From Dirofilaria immitis (Eukaryota > Nematoda > Chromadorea > Rhabditida > Onchocercidae), in the NCBI GenBank assembly GCA_024305405.1, contig JAKNDB010000076.1, forward strand, positions 1,112,501 through 1,176,500: a stretch of 64,000 bases of DNA, given 5' to 3'. A program made the position numbers and the translations under genes. Under the pieces are notes generated by a model. The model was given only the letters and a program-made list of their open reading frames with translations. It was not told where the DNA came from and searched no databases. Each line of letters starts with the position of its first letter. The stretch's first letter is position 1. This document shows positions 1 through 12,036 of this stretch, one piece after another.

Positions 1-3000
1 GATCCATATTTCTAAATTATACCTAAAATCAGAAGAGAGCGAAACACATCCGGAATCCATGCTGACAGATGATCGATGACTTAGAGAACAACTTACCGGG
101 CTATCGCATCGTAAATCATTCGGTTTAATCTAAAAAAAAGTCACACATATAGATTCAACCATATAAATCAGTTGATAATTTTTTTGATTTAAATTATTTG
201 GATACTATTTTTTAGAGTTTTTTTTTAATCTTCAGGCTTGAAATGTCTATTAAAAGTAGTCTTCGGTACTACAAATTAAACAAGTCAAGTGACTAAATAA
301 TCCTCTAACAAGATGCCATCTTTGAACAATCATGTTTTTTCGACCAGTATTTTTTGAATTACAGAACATTCTAAAGTTTCATTATCAATAAAGAATAAAT
401 CTGAATCTACAACTCATTAAGAAAGTTGAGAATAGCACGCAAGAAATTGATTTCTTGTCTTGATTTCAAATTTAGAAGTTTATTCATAGTAACTTCGCTT
501 TTTAGAGAACTTCGCAATCATTATCTCATTTTTTCCTATTTCTCTTATATATTTCAATGTAAATTTATGCGATGTTTTTATTGCAGGAGAAAATCAAATG
601 ATTTGTACAATATATGTCTGTTTTACTCGAAGCACGATGAGTTGATATCTCGCAAGGATACGATAATCTTTGAAGATATAATGAAAATTTAAAGGGATAA
701 CCCTGCCCTGTATGTATCATATCATGTAACTCCATTATAACTATAATTAGTTATGAAATATGATGGTCTTTGTGTAACTATTTCAATTTTATCATCAAAT
801 TAACTATGATAGTTGCTATCATCGAAATAAGGCCAACAACACAAGAAAGAAATAATTCGAATATCATATAATTAGGAATATAGAAAGTGTGAGAATAAAC
901 ACAAATATAATTAGTTAGTGATAGTGTTATATCAATTATCATGCTATCTTTTCAAGATATCCCGTATCAAAACATATGAACAAATCGAACAGCAAAGCAA
1001 CTAAGAAGAGACAATGAAATCGTTTCAATATCATCAAATAATTCCAAATTTTAAAGACACATGATTTATTTTCACATATTTCTCTCCAAAACTTATATAG
1101 GTCAGTGAAACAGAATCTGTCCAAAAATCTTGCAAAATTCTTGAAATGTGATAGTCTTTTCAGAAATATTGATGTGAAATGAAATCAATTTATGAATAGT
1201 TCATAAAAATTAAAAGAAATTAAAAAATTTTAATGGAATTTAAAAAATTTTAATAGAATTTAGAAATATGTAATTAGGAATTCTCGATTTAATCAATCGA
1301 AAGTCAAAGAATAATAATAATGAACTAATAAGACTAATTTTAAAGGACATTTTTCAAATTTTATCCTTTTGTCAGCAATTCATATAGTCATATCGTTTTT
1401 TTGACGAATAAATCATATAAACCTGAAAATGCTATTTTAATGCTATGCCTACCTCAGTTTGGGAATTTACATTTAGTGATTCTTTCTGCTTTCCATAGCT
1501 ATCACATGATCGTTCTCTGTCATTCCTGTGCGACAAGCGAATACGTATTTCCTGCAGGAAAAAAATCGGCAAATCTTGTTTATTTAAAACGACTCTGTGT
1601 TCAATAATCAGATAATTGAAGTTATTGATCTAAATAAACGCTGTCATATTCGTAGTTCCCTTCCTTTAATATAAGAGCAGGTTTAGCTATAGTTGAAGTT
1701 AAATAATTCAATACATATTTGCTCTATATTCGAAAGACAAACACTTTTTAAAGGCCTTCATTTCGTATAGCTCATTCAAATTGGTTATTTTAAATCTAAT
1801 ATTATGACCAAAGACCAAAAAAATCATTTGTTTTATTGTTACCAATTCAGCTGAAAGGAAAATGAAGAAGAATGCTAAATGTGTCAAAGATAGAAAAATA
1901 AGTATCTCATCTTGTTTTCGCTAATGCTTGTTATTTTTTCCCAAACTTTTTTCAATTTTCCATAAGGATTTCAGCTTTTATCAAAAAGCATTTATTAGTT
2001 TAATTATTGAAATTATTGGAAATTTAAATCTAACTTTAATTTGCATTAAAAAATGAAATAAATTCCGATGATTTATAAATTTGGATGATTTTTAATATTA
2101 AATTAAAATTGGAAATAATCGAAGTTTTTTTCTAAATTGAAAAATGATGAAAAATGTGTTGTAAAAGCTTTTTAAAAAATTCGAAAGTATTTAATGCTTA
2201 AAAATAAAAATTTATTCCATGCGTATAGACTGCACATAAGTATATTGAAATGACATTTGTAGCTTATTTTTCAGAATTTAATATTTTCTTTTATACAATT
2301 TAGGTAATTTATTCGTGTAGTATTAAAATATACACACATATTGTGTGTAGTATTCCACTTTTCAAGTTGTATTAGGAAAAGGAAGTTGGGAACATCAAGT
2401 GATGATAACAGGCTCAGATTCCGGAAGAACGGCTTGACTTAGACGACAATACCAGCAATTAAAAATTATTTCAATAACAAATAATATACAACTGATTGAT
2501 TCAAGCTGAGATATTTTTCGCTCCCTTTCAATAATGTTATAATTAATGATATGATGGATAACACCATGAGATATCCATAAGCTTTTACTTTGAACAGATT
2601 CCTTTCATTAGAATAGAGATCAACATTTTGTTAATTGTTTCATTTAAAACAGGAAATGATCAAAATTTAACAAAATTCAAAAAATTTCTACAAGGTTAGA
2701 AGATTGGAAATCGAAAACTTCAGTATGACAACACATTAATTTTTTGAAGAAAAATTGTATCGAAATAATTGCTCATATTCTTATAAAAATCATTTATTTG
2801 AAAGAATGAATTATTAAATTCCCTTCTTCTTTTATTATAATATTTTAATTAAGAATTTCATTTCGAAATGATTTGCTCTAAGTAAAATCATTTTTAAAGA
2901 AGTAATTTGCTCTTCCAACTCTATCTCCAATAGCCTATATTTTACTCCATTCATCTTTGATAAAGTTAACATATATTTACGACAATCTTGATGACTATCT

Positions 3001-3140
3001 GATTCACAACCTTATCAAAAGGTAAAATCCCTTAAAGCTTATTGTTATTTATACAAGTTGGGAATTATTTGCTTCATAATCCTATACCTATTGAAGCCGC
3101 CAGGTTAATTTCAGAAATCGCAATATTTTCTAAAACTATA
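1..3140. other. A+T-rich non-coding stretch
   Basis: I see no exon here that combines a protein-like reading frame with good splice sites. Short reading frames (for example 426-692 and 1401-1607 on the plus strand) have neither recognisable motifs nor neighbouring exons and look like chance. The stretch may be the 3' flank or introns of the gene represented by the 3.2-kb exon. Confidence 0.5.
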
Positions 3141-3170
3141 TTAATGCTCGGACCAAAGATCAAAAACAAC

Positions 3171-3428
3171 CCTAACCTGCATTAACTTTTGGTGTTTGCT
3201 GCGAAGTGCTTCTAATTGTAGCATCCCTTGTCGAGATGCTTCCAGTCGTTGTTGAATCCGCAATTCCAACCTATCACGCTGGGACGCTATTAATGAATCC
3301 ATACTACTACTCGATGTATCATTAGAATTAAATGTTCCATTCGTTAAATCATCGTCGGAACTTCGATTTAATGGCTGAACAATTTGATGAAGTGTTGAAC
3401 AACTTATCGACATCCAACTGCACTCCGG
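3171..3428 (-). CDS. Probable internal exon of an unrecognised coiled-coil protein
   Basis: A reading frame of about 85 residues is bounded on the minus strand by an acceptor-like AG (GAGTGCAG) and a GT donor after the motif KHQKLMQ. The first half is Ser/Asp/Asn-rich and probably disordered. The second half (from about SLIASQRDRLELR onward) is a charged, heptad-like helix with many Arg, Glu, Gln and Leu. Codon use and composition are protein-like, unlike the surrounding DNA. I could not join it to further exons with confidence, and I do not recognise the family. A start ATG lies near its 5' end (3413), so it could also be a first exon. What is seen is the open frame and its splice sites; that it is coding is inference. 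Confidence 0.42.
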
Positions 3429-6400
3429 AAATTTGACGTCCTGCTGAGTGATTTTTCCGATTTAACTCAAGCAGTGTTGAAATAATATGCTAGCATATTT
3501 AATTAAAGATAAAATTCTCGATTTTTTAGAAATCGCACATATTCAATGAAGGACAAAACAAGAAGTTAGAGTCTTATGCCATATCAGAGATCTCACAATT
3601 TATTCGAATTTTTAGCAAGAATGCATCACTTGGAGAGATAACCTACAAGCAATCATTAAATCATTCTATATATTATGCTTCAAGAAGAATCATATAAGTT
3701 GCGAAAGCTGATAACAGTTTTTCTATAAACAAATATTTTTATTTTTCTCCAATCTTCCAAAAAGAAAATTTTCATAAACAAATTTTCCTATATGACAATA
3801 ATTCGTACAACTGACAAATGTAAAATATTTTGTAAAATAAAAATAAAAAGAAAGTTATTCGCGTCGCGTCTTAGCTTCATAAAATATTCTAAGAATAAGA
3901 TATAATCTAAAACTAATTTTATAAAATAAACACAAGAAATTAGGAAAAATTTTTTTTTGATAATTTTCAAATTGAATATTTATGAAGCTGCCAAACAACT
4001 GTCTTACCAAAATCTAAATCTGCTAAAAACTGATTTGATGACACACAAACTTTGTGTGAAATCATTATAAATTTAAATTCAAGAATTTTAAACGGAACAA
4101 GATAGTCGTTATTAAAAAAATGATTAGTTTTATTGAAGTGATAGATTTTTGGACCAAAAACTAATTGAATCCTCTGAACCGAATATTTCACCGTTATGAT
4201 TTCCGTTAGGAAGATTGAAAAGTTGCTGTCAATAAAAAATATTTAATTTTAAATGAATTATTTTACATCTCATAAAGATATTACATGCAAAGGCATCACA
4301 ACATTAGCGGCTCTTATTGCAATTCGAATAAAAAAAAAAAAAAAATTTTAAGCCATAAACCTTGATGGGAAATTTTTTCAGAAAATAGTAAAATCTGCTT
4401 TTTGTGAAGGAATGAAATGACTCATCATGAAAATGTGGTAAGAAAATTTAATACACTACGAATTCATGCCTTATTCCTGAATTTGCATAATTATTTCAAA
4501 TTCGATGAAATAATTTATTTCTCCAACAACAGTTTCAAACGTTTTTCAAAATAAAAATTCACTTCTAAACAGATATAATTTTCTCACAGAATGAAGAATT
4601 CTATCAAAAATTGTAATAGCGCGTCAAATTAATATTATATGTCTTTAAAGTTTAAATAAGAAACAAACGAATTGGAAAACTTTGCAAAATTATCTAAAAC
4701 TATCAACGATGTTGTTTAAATAGATCGTGTTAAATCCAATAGTAATCATAAATATTGATTACATGAACTGTAAAATTGCCTTATGATTACTCAAAATTGG
4801 TTCACATAAAAATATCCATCTTGATCTGTATCCAGTTTAAGGGTGCATCATGGTGTTGTCATCATCACTTATTTCATCTTCTTGTCAGGCCACATTTACA
4901 ATTTGTACAATAGAAAGTATATTTCAATTTACCCACGGCTTATACAGAATTGATGAATGAGTTAATATGAACAATTAATATCATTATTAAATGATGATAA
5001 ACCCTTCTGAAGTAGAAAGCAGTGATTTGTGTTGTAGAGCGAATGTGACGAGTGCTGTGATCATCTCATCAATCTTCCCAAGTGATTATATAATGCAATT
5101 TGCTTCAGCAGCGAGTTTTCGATCCTTTAAATTAAATTATCCTTGAAATTTCGAATCATCCAACTACAATTTTCTGGAAGTACACTGTTTCAGAAGGCAT
5201 TAGCTAGTTAACTTCTCAATATCTTTGCTGAAGAATGAAAATTGCGCTTAGTTCACTTCATTTCTGTCCGCTATCTCACTTCTAATACTTTTTCCGCATA
5301 TAAACGGTTTCTTGGTGAAATTTTAAGTTTGAAAAATAGATAGACAACAAAGTCATCTCCACGTTATAGTGGAAGAATTTCAAGTTATATTAATGTTTAA
5401 GATAAACATCATTTCTTAATCTCAACATATGTCTTACAATCACAAGACTTATTATGCAACAAAATCAATATTTTACATTCTTAATATCTTTTAAAATTGC
5501 TGTCTACTCCATTTCTCTACATTTTTAACTTACAGCAAATACTGAATTACTATAATTAAAAAATTTTGAAATTATTAAAACGCTTCTATGGACTATTATT
5601 CGTAACTATAATAATCAACAAACAAAAAAACAAATAGATATCAATTGAAGAGAAAAAAATCAATGTCACTTATAATAATTACTAATCATTCCTAAAATGA
5701 TTTAAATCATCTATGCGAAAATTTTCTTTTCTTAACAAAACTATGGATAATAGTAGAATTCTGTTTCCAACGATTTACTCCTATTACTAAGTTTACTTTT
5801 GTTTATTTATTTATTGCAAGCTTAGAAATAAACAATTTTGCATTACTTATGCTAACAGAAAGCAATCCTGATTATGATAGCACAGTAAATAATGCAATTA
5901 TAATGACGAACAAGCATTTTAACAAATCTAAATTACTAAAACTGCATTCCATCATTTAATTTAGTTCAACTACGTATTAAAATTTCGACCGAGAACATCA
6001 AAACTGGAAGAAGAAGAATTTTATTTAGGGATGAAAAAAGATTTTCAAAGAAAACAGATAAAGACTTATCAACCTGTTTACAAATAATTTAAATTATATT
6101 AGGTATTAACTGTAACATCAATGATCCTTATAATTCATAGACAAATTGCGAATATTATGAAAAATTGATATTGCTAAATAATTCATAATAAGCTTTTAAT
6201 TTCAAATATTTTCATTCATAATTTTCGGGTAATCATTTCTTCTTCTGGGAATTCTTAAAATTTTTGATAAGATATAAGTTATTGAAATAAATATGTTTTA
6301 TGATGGATTCGAGAAGTCGCATTCATTAATTGAGAGTGGAGAAATTTACTTATGTTTAAAATAAGAAGCAAAAATTTCAGCACAGAAAGCAGAACAAGAT

Positions 6401-7164
6401 AAAATTAATTTTTCCAGTCCTTTTTGAGAATCAATAAGATAAAAAGGAAAAGTCTATGTTAAATGTAATAAATGAATTAATTATTCATAAAATATATTAA
6501 AAATAATAACAAAAACAAATTAATAAAAAGATAACTAAAAGTAGTTTGAATCGAGACATAAAAGACCATAACCATAATGATAGGGAAACTTAAAAGTTTT
6601 AAACTAAAGAATTTGCTGAAATACTGCAAAAGGTGAATAGGACAGGGAATAAGAAAAAGTGATGGAGAAATCCCGGCAATAGGTTCTTGATTTATGAGAT
6701 ACTAAAAGAAATAAAAATCGAAAATATTTCATATTTCCAAAATGAAATGCCCTTGTATTTGAGACTTTTCAAATCCAGAAGTTAACAGTGCATAAGAAAA
6801 TAATTGTCAGTTTATCAATGAGTAACGACTGATATATCATTCAGAGCGGATCATTTTATTACCTATCGGTTTGGTGCTACAAAAGCAGTCAATGTTTTTA
6901 TTTTATTATTCGATTTTCCCTCTTTAAAATATAGAAAAAATTGGAGGACCTCTAATGTACTGTTATTGATAAGAGTTAGTTCAGATGAATTATATTACTA
7001 ATGTTATCAGCATATGTGACAATGCTTACTCAAATACCAGTCTATCTAGAAATGAATAAATGCTTTAGCATTACAGAGAGCAATTTTTACAAACATATTT
7101 GAAGTCGTATGATGAAAAGAATATAAACATTCTAAATCTGTAATGTGGAAAATTTCAACTTATC

Positions 7165-7206
<42 letters not shown>

Positions 7207-8960
7207 GTGTACATGAAGTATAATTTAGAACAGATCTCAACAGGGTGGCACAAGCTCCTCCAATACTTCTTTCTAAAACATCAAGGTCGTCTGCCGACCG
7301 ATATAGCGTTTCATTCCAATGAGTTCTAAACTACATTCAAAACCAACCACCTTTATGTGATAGTTACATTTTACTTTGTTGGAATTTCTAGAAATTTTCG
7401 AATTTAAAATAAGCGGAAGCAAAAGTATTATATTATCAATGTATTTTTGGAGAAAATAAAACAAGAATTATTTTTGGAATGAAAATCAATTATATTTTTC
7501 CAAAATTTTCTGATAAATTTTTCTCGAAAATTGGTGAAAAATTGATTCTTCTCATCGTAGCCGTAATCAAAATGAATTAGAAATTCCTTCGATTCGATTA
7601 TTGCTTTTGTCAAGTTTTTGTGCAATCAAAAATTTTCGATTGGAATCAGATTTCCGAAAATATTTTTTCTCAAAGAAGAAACAACGTAGATTGTAAGTCG
7701 AGTAAGAACTTTGTTATTACTACGAAATTTATCCAATAAACTTATTGCAGTACACAAAAAAGTTAATAAAAGAATTTTCATAAATGGTTGGAAGTTCGTA
7801 CCACAGAATTTTGTTAGTAATTTGAAGATTGCATGACATCTAACTTCGATTAATTTTAATTTACTTTATTTATCCTTTCTGACAAACTTGACAGAATAAA
7901 TGAAATTAGCTTCCATTTATCATAACGAAAATTTCTTGGCTTCAATGATCTCGAATTTCTAAAATTTTGGTTGTATCCTCCAACAATTGCGAATACATCA
8001 AAATTCTTGCAAAGAATTTAACAAACAAGAACAAAAGAGATGGTGAATAATTGATATCTCTCATTTTAACTGAAAAGAAATGGAAGGCTTGGATAAGTCC
8101 AATAAGTAACTTTTCCGAGATATTTATTACAAGTGGAAAATGTTGAAAAGTATTGAATTGCGAGACGTTAACAGACTAATCTGATATACTTGAAAGAATT
8201 ATCTGAAATGTAACAGAACAAATTAGGAAAGAAAAGAGAGAAAAGTCAATGCTCGCGAAATTTGAAAAATGCTACAATTGGAGTGACTAAATGAGACGAA
8301 AAGTTTTAAAAATGCACTTGCATTCATTCCTTTCGTATGCGGATCTTTCTGATATTCTTTATATTATTTTTAGAGTGGAAAAAAAGCTGAAAAAAGCTGA
8401 ACAATGTAAAGAATCGAGTCGAACATTCGATAAACAGTTCCAAGCTTGCCATTATCGCTTCTGAATTGTTTTTTACGTGATCGTATAATTTCCTCTTTTC
8501 CTTTCGACAGCTATTTGCCACATTGCGCAATTTGTATTATTGCATTGTCGTTGCATGCAAATATTACACTTGACGAGGCGATCGAAATACAAGGATCAAC
8601 GTCGGGTTGTTAATTTTCTGGTCATAGAATTGATGAGATAGGGTGACATACAAATCATAACAAAGTAAGTTTATTTTCTATCACTTTTGACAGTTTATCA
8701 TTTTCTACTATGTTATCCTTATATCACTATTACTTGCAATCTCCAGTATCTCTCTAATTATAACTCTTCGAAATTTTACATATTTTACAATATTATCAAG
8801 TACTATCACAGCAGATTATTTAATTCCAGTGTTATATAATCTTTGGCATCGTTTTTCAAACTCTTCTCTCTATCCCTTCATTTCTCTTCGAATGTTTTTA
8901 ATTTATTGATTTTTTTTTCTTTTGATAAGGGAAATTGCATGAACATTAATAACGTAAACC
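3429..8960. other. Long A+T-rich intergenic stretch
   Basis: No convincing exons. It contains a TG dinucleotide run near 7.2 kb and many short reading frames without splice context. Parts could be introns of the gene whose exon lies at 3.2 kb. Confidence 0.5.
7169..7205. repeat. (TG)n microsatellite
   Basis: About 18 consecutive TG dinucleotides, followed by an imperfect TGTGT tail. It is a simple-sequence repeat with no evident relation to a gene. Confidence 0.95.
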
Positions 8961-8972
8961 ATTTTATTTCAG
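8960..8972 (+). promoter_or_regulatory. Probable spliced-leader trans-splice acceptor for the TMEM14 gene
   Basis: The sequence CATTTTATTTCAG ends eight bases before the ATG at 8981. It matches the nematode TTTTCAG acceptor, and no matching upstream exon is apparent. That combination is typical of SL trans-splicing. It could instead be a cis acceptor for a non-coding 5' exon. Confidence 0.55.
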
Positions 8973-8980
8973 GTGTGAAT

Positions 8981-10125
8981 ATGGGCGACTTAATAGGCTT
9001 CGTTTATGCAGGCATTATCATAGCTGGAGGTTTAATTGGTTATTTCAAAGCAGGTTTTAATGCCTTTTGATTATTATTACATCATTGTGGTTATTAGCAG
9101 ATGCTAATTGATTCTTCGAATCATTCAAATCTCTGTGATTGCTATGTTTGTACAGGAAGTTGCTGTAGTTTAATCTAAACGGTGGAGAAATTTGGTTGTG
9201 ATAAGAAATTGTTCTGATTCTGTTTAGGCAGTATTATATCATTGGGGGTTGGACTCGCTTTTGGAAGTGCTGCAGGTTTTGCTGTTCAATTCAACAACAC
9301 TCTAATGCTTTTAGGTAGATTTTTCAGCTTCACTATTGTACTTTGCAGATCGAATTGTCAGCATTTACGTGGAAAAATTCCATAGAAAGGACTAAAAGTC
9401 TGAGCGAGCTATGACTTCGGAACTTATACAGGAAAAACTTTCATTGAAGAATTATTGTGCATACTGGTCGAGATCACCGTTCATTTTAATAATTGCGTTT
9501 TGTTCAACATGAGGCAGTCATTTTTATGTCATATATGGTTTTCGAGACAAAATAAGTTGCTGTAGCAATTCATCACCCAGTTTTATCAACTAAATTAGTT
9601 ACTGAGTTTTCAGACATTGCTTCTCAACAATTATTAGGTATAACATTATTCTTATATCTTCACAATCATGTCTACGTTACTCTCATATTTTTAATAGATG
9701 TTTTACAGTCGCTAGTTCTGGCCTTACATTGATAATGGGCATTCGTTTCATCCAGTCTAACAAAATTATGCCTGCTGGAATAGTTGCAGTCTTAAGGTAA
9801 AGATAGTCTTTGTTTCATTATTCGTTTTATTTAGTCTACATTGCTTATATTCACATTATAAGTTTCATATTAATTACTTTTTATTTTCAAATGACAACTT
9901 AGTGCAAAAGGAATTGTACTTTCAAGCATGAACTTCGAAATTTCCAAGTTACGAATAATGTCTTTAATTAAAATAGGAATTACAACAATTAGCAGTTTTT
10001 TGCTAACAAGGAAAAAGTTCGCCTATTCGTGTAGCACAAAAACCATGCCTCGAAATCCGACGAATTCTCGGAAGGCATTTACTACATGCTATTGGTTGTA
10101 TATTTCCAATGCATTAAAAGATTAG
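8981..10125 (+). CDS. TMEM14-family small membrane protein
   Basis: The TMEM14 (UPF0136) family are small multi-pass proteins. Animal members sit mainly in the mitochondrial inner membrane or the ER/Golgi, and TMEM14C is linked to porphyrin transport for haem synthesis. Exons 8981-9053, 9228-9314, 9614-9637, 9709-9796 and 9903-10125 join in phase. The product shows the family's Gly-rich segments: GGLIGYFKAG in helix 1, SLGVGLAFGSAAG in helix 2, MGIRFIQSNKIMPAGIVAVL in helix 3, and SLIKIG near the last helix. The ATG at 8981 is chosen because it follows an acceptor and starts the first helix. Two oddities: a 24-nt microexon (9614-9637) adds eight residues between helices 2 and 3, and the C-terminus runs about 50 residues past the usual end. 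The last exon may therefore be mis-modelled. Filarial worms are haem auxotrophs, so a TMEM14C-like role would matter, but the subfamily is not assigned here. Confidence 0.85.
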
Positions 10126-12036
10126 TGAGAAATCCGCTGAATAGAGGAAGTAGTAAGATCAAAAATCCAATTCCGGAGCATTGGTTATCTAATTTATAGT
10201 TATAACCAAGCAGTTCTGTGAAGAAAATTGAGCTCTTTTCGTTAGATGAATGCAAATCGAAGTCCATACTAAAATATAATGATACTAAAATACAATTTCT
10301 CATGCAATCATTAAAGAATCAACTTCGATCTCTTTCACCATATGACTGCATTGCGCTAATAATTCTCATGGGCTACCGTATTGGTATTTCACGCTGCTTC
10401 CGCTCCTTTAAAGCTAATTTTGAACTCAAATGAAAAATCCAGTCTCATTTTCTGTATTTTGCTTGTCGGTAACGTGAATGAAATATGCTTTCAAATACTG
10501 CATTATGTTAGGTAGAGAATACATCCAGTGAAAGTAGTACTTTTTCATTAATAGTAGCATTTTGTTCAGGTCCTTAAACTTAATAGTATTTTCTCTTCAC
10601 CGAATTTGATTAAATCGTCGCCAAATTGAATCAATTTTCAGCTTTGGCATGGTAATTCGTTGTCTGTTGCGTTATATCCAAGTAAGTGAGTCTGCCGATA
10701 ATGCATCTCACACAGTATAATTTTGACAAGAATCTTTTACCATGATGGGATTTCGATAAGTCTTTTGCAAATTTATTGGTTATTCACTTATGAATAATAC
10801 CCTCTCATATTGTTATAATGCAAATTTTTATAAATAGCAATTTTACAAAATTATTCCCTAAACTTTGCTTATTTTTATAAATCTCTTAGAAAAATCAGTT
10901 ATATTAACAGTTCTAAAATCAGTTATATTAACAGTTCTTTCATTTAATGCTACTCCTCCAAGGTCTTCCTTCCTTTCTTTAGCTTACAAGAGCATTTTTC
11001 ATGTCTTACTATTGAAAGCGCGAACCTAATATTCTTCAACTTGCTTAGAATCGTCATATATCTTTCTAAACTTTTTATGTTAGTAAAGATTCCGATTATT
11101 TCATATTTATCTTTTGGGAATAAATGTATTTTCCTCTGTACATTGTTAAGACATTTGATCATTTAATGAAAACGAAAAATCATATTCTGAATAATTAAAG
11201 TGAAAGAACCAGCAATAATTCCAGATCTTATCAACATTAATTAGAAAGTGCATTTCTTAAGCGCCCGGTGACAATTGTTATCTATCATTAGTAATAAATA
11301 ATCCTAATATTTTCTTAAGGCAAGCTTTCATTTTGAAATAATCCTTCTCAAACTTCAAACTATAGAGTTCCTTCACAAATCGAAAATAAAAACCATAAAG
11401 CTATCATTGATAGTTTATTCCAAAGAATCTAAGTAAGTCTCATATTCTGATCTCAAGATTTCTAAAACAAGACTATTAGAAAATAAAAGTTTGACAAAGG
11501 ATAAATGCAAAAAAGTAATTCCGTTAGTTGAACAGTGGTATAACAATAGACGCATTTCGTATTTTTGCTAAGCTAAAAAACTTTGATGTAATTATTCTCT
11601 TAAGATAAGTCTTGATTCGACGGGCACTGTCAAAAAGTATGGATATTAATAAAGAGAATAGCCATATCTTTGTGTCATGAAGAAAGTATAAAACATCAGA
11701 TTCATTGAGATTCATTCTTATGTCAATTTACAAGCTCGAAATAAACAGATCATTTCCAGTAAGCTGTCAGCAAAGATTTCTAGAAGGTCATACTTATTTC
11801 AAGAAAACTTGATTCCTCATGGCTTTGGGCTTATTAATATAGTTTTCGTTGAGATGATCTAGATCAAACAAATTGTCTGAAATCCTTAATGAATTCAAGA
11901 AAATAAAATTCAAAGTCCTCCATGTAATTATATGCAATCTCTCCCACTATATTACCAGCGAAAACTTTAAAAAGTAAGTATTTCCTGAAACGCTGAAGAT
12001 TTTTAAATTCTCAGAACTAGTGTTTGATATTACTCT
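10126..12036. other. Intergenic stretch between TMEM14 and GBA2
   Basis: The two genes converge here, so this stretch holds both 3' UTRs. Short reading frames at 10218-10433 (+), 10950-11162 (-) and 11524-11715 (-) have no recognisable motifs. A 24-bp direct tandem duplication lies at 10891-10938. Confidence 0.5.
10891..10938. repeat. 24-bp tandem duplication
   Basis: The unit beginning AAAATCAGTTATATTAACAG occurs twice in direct succession with no mismatch that I can see. It is probably a recent slippage duplication, or possibly an assembly duplication. Confidence 0.85.
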
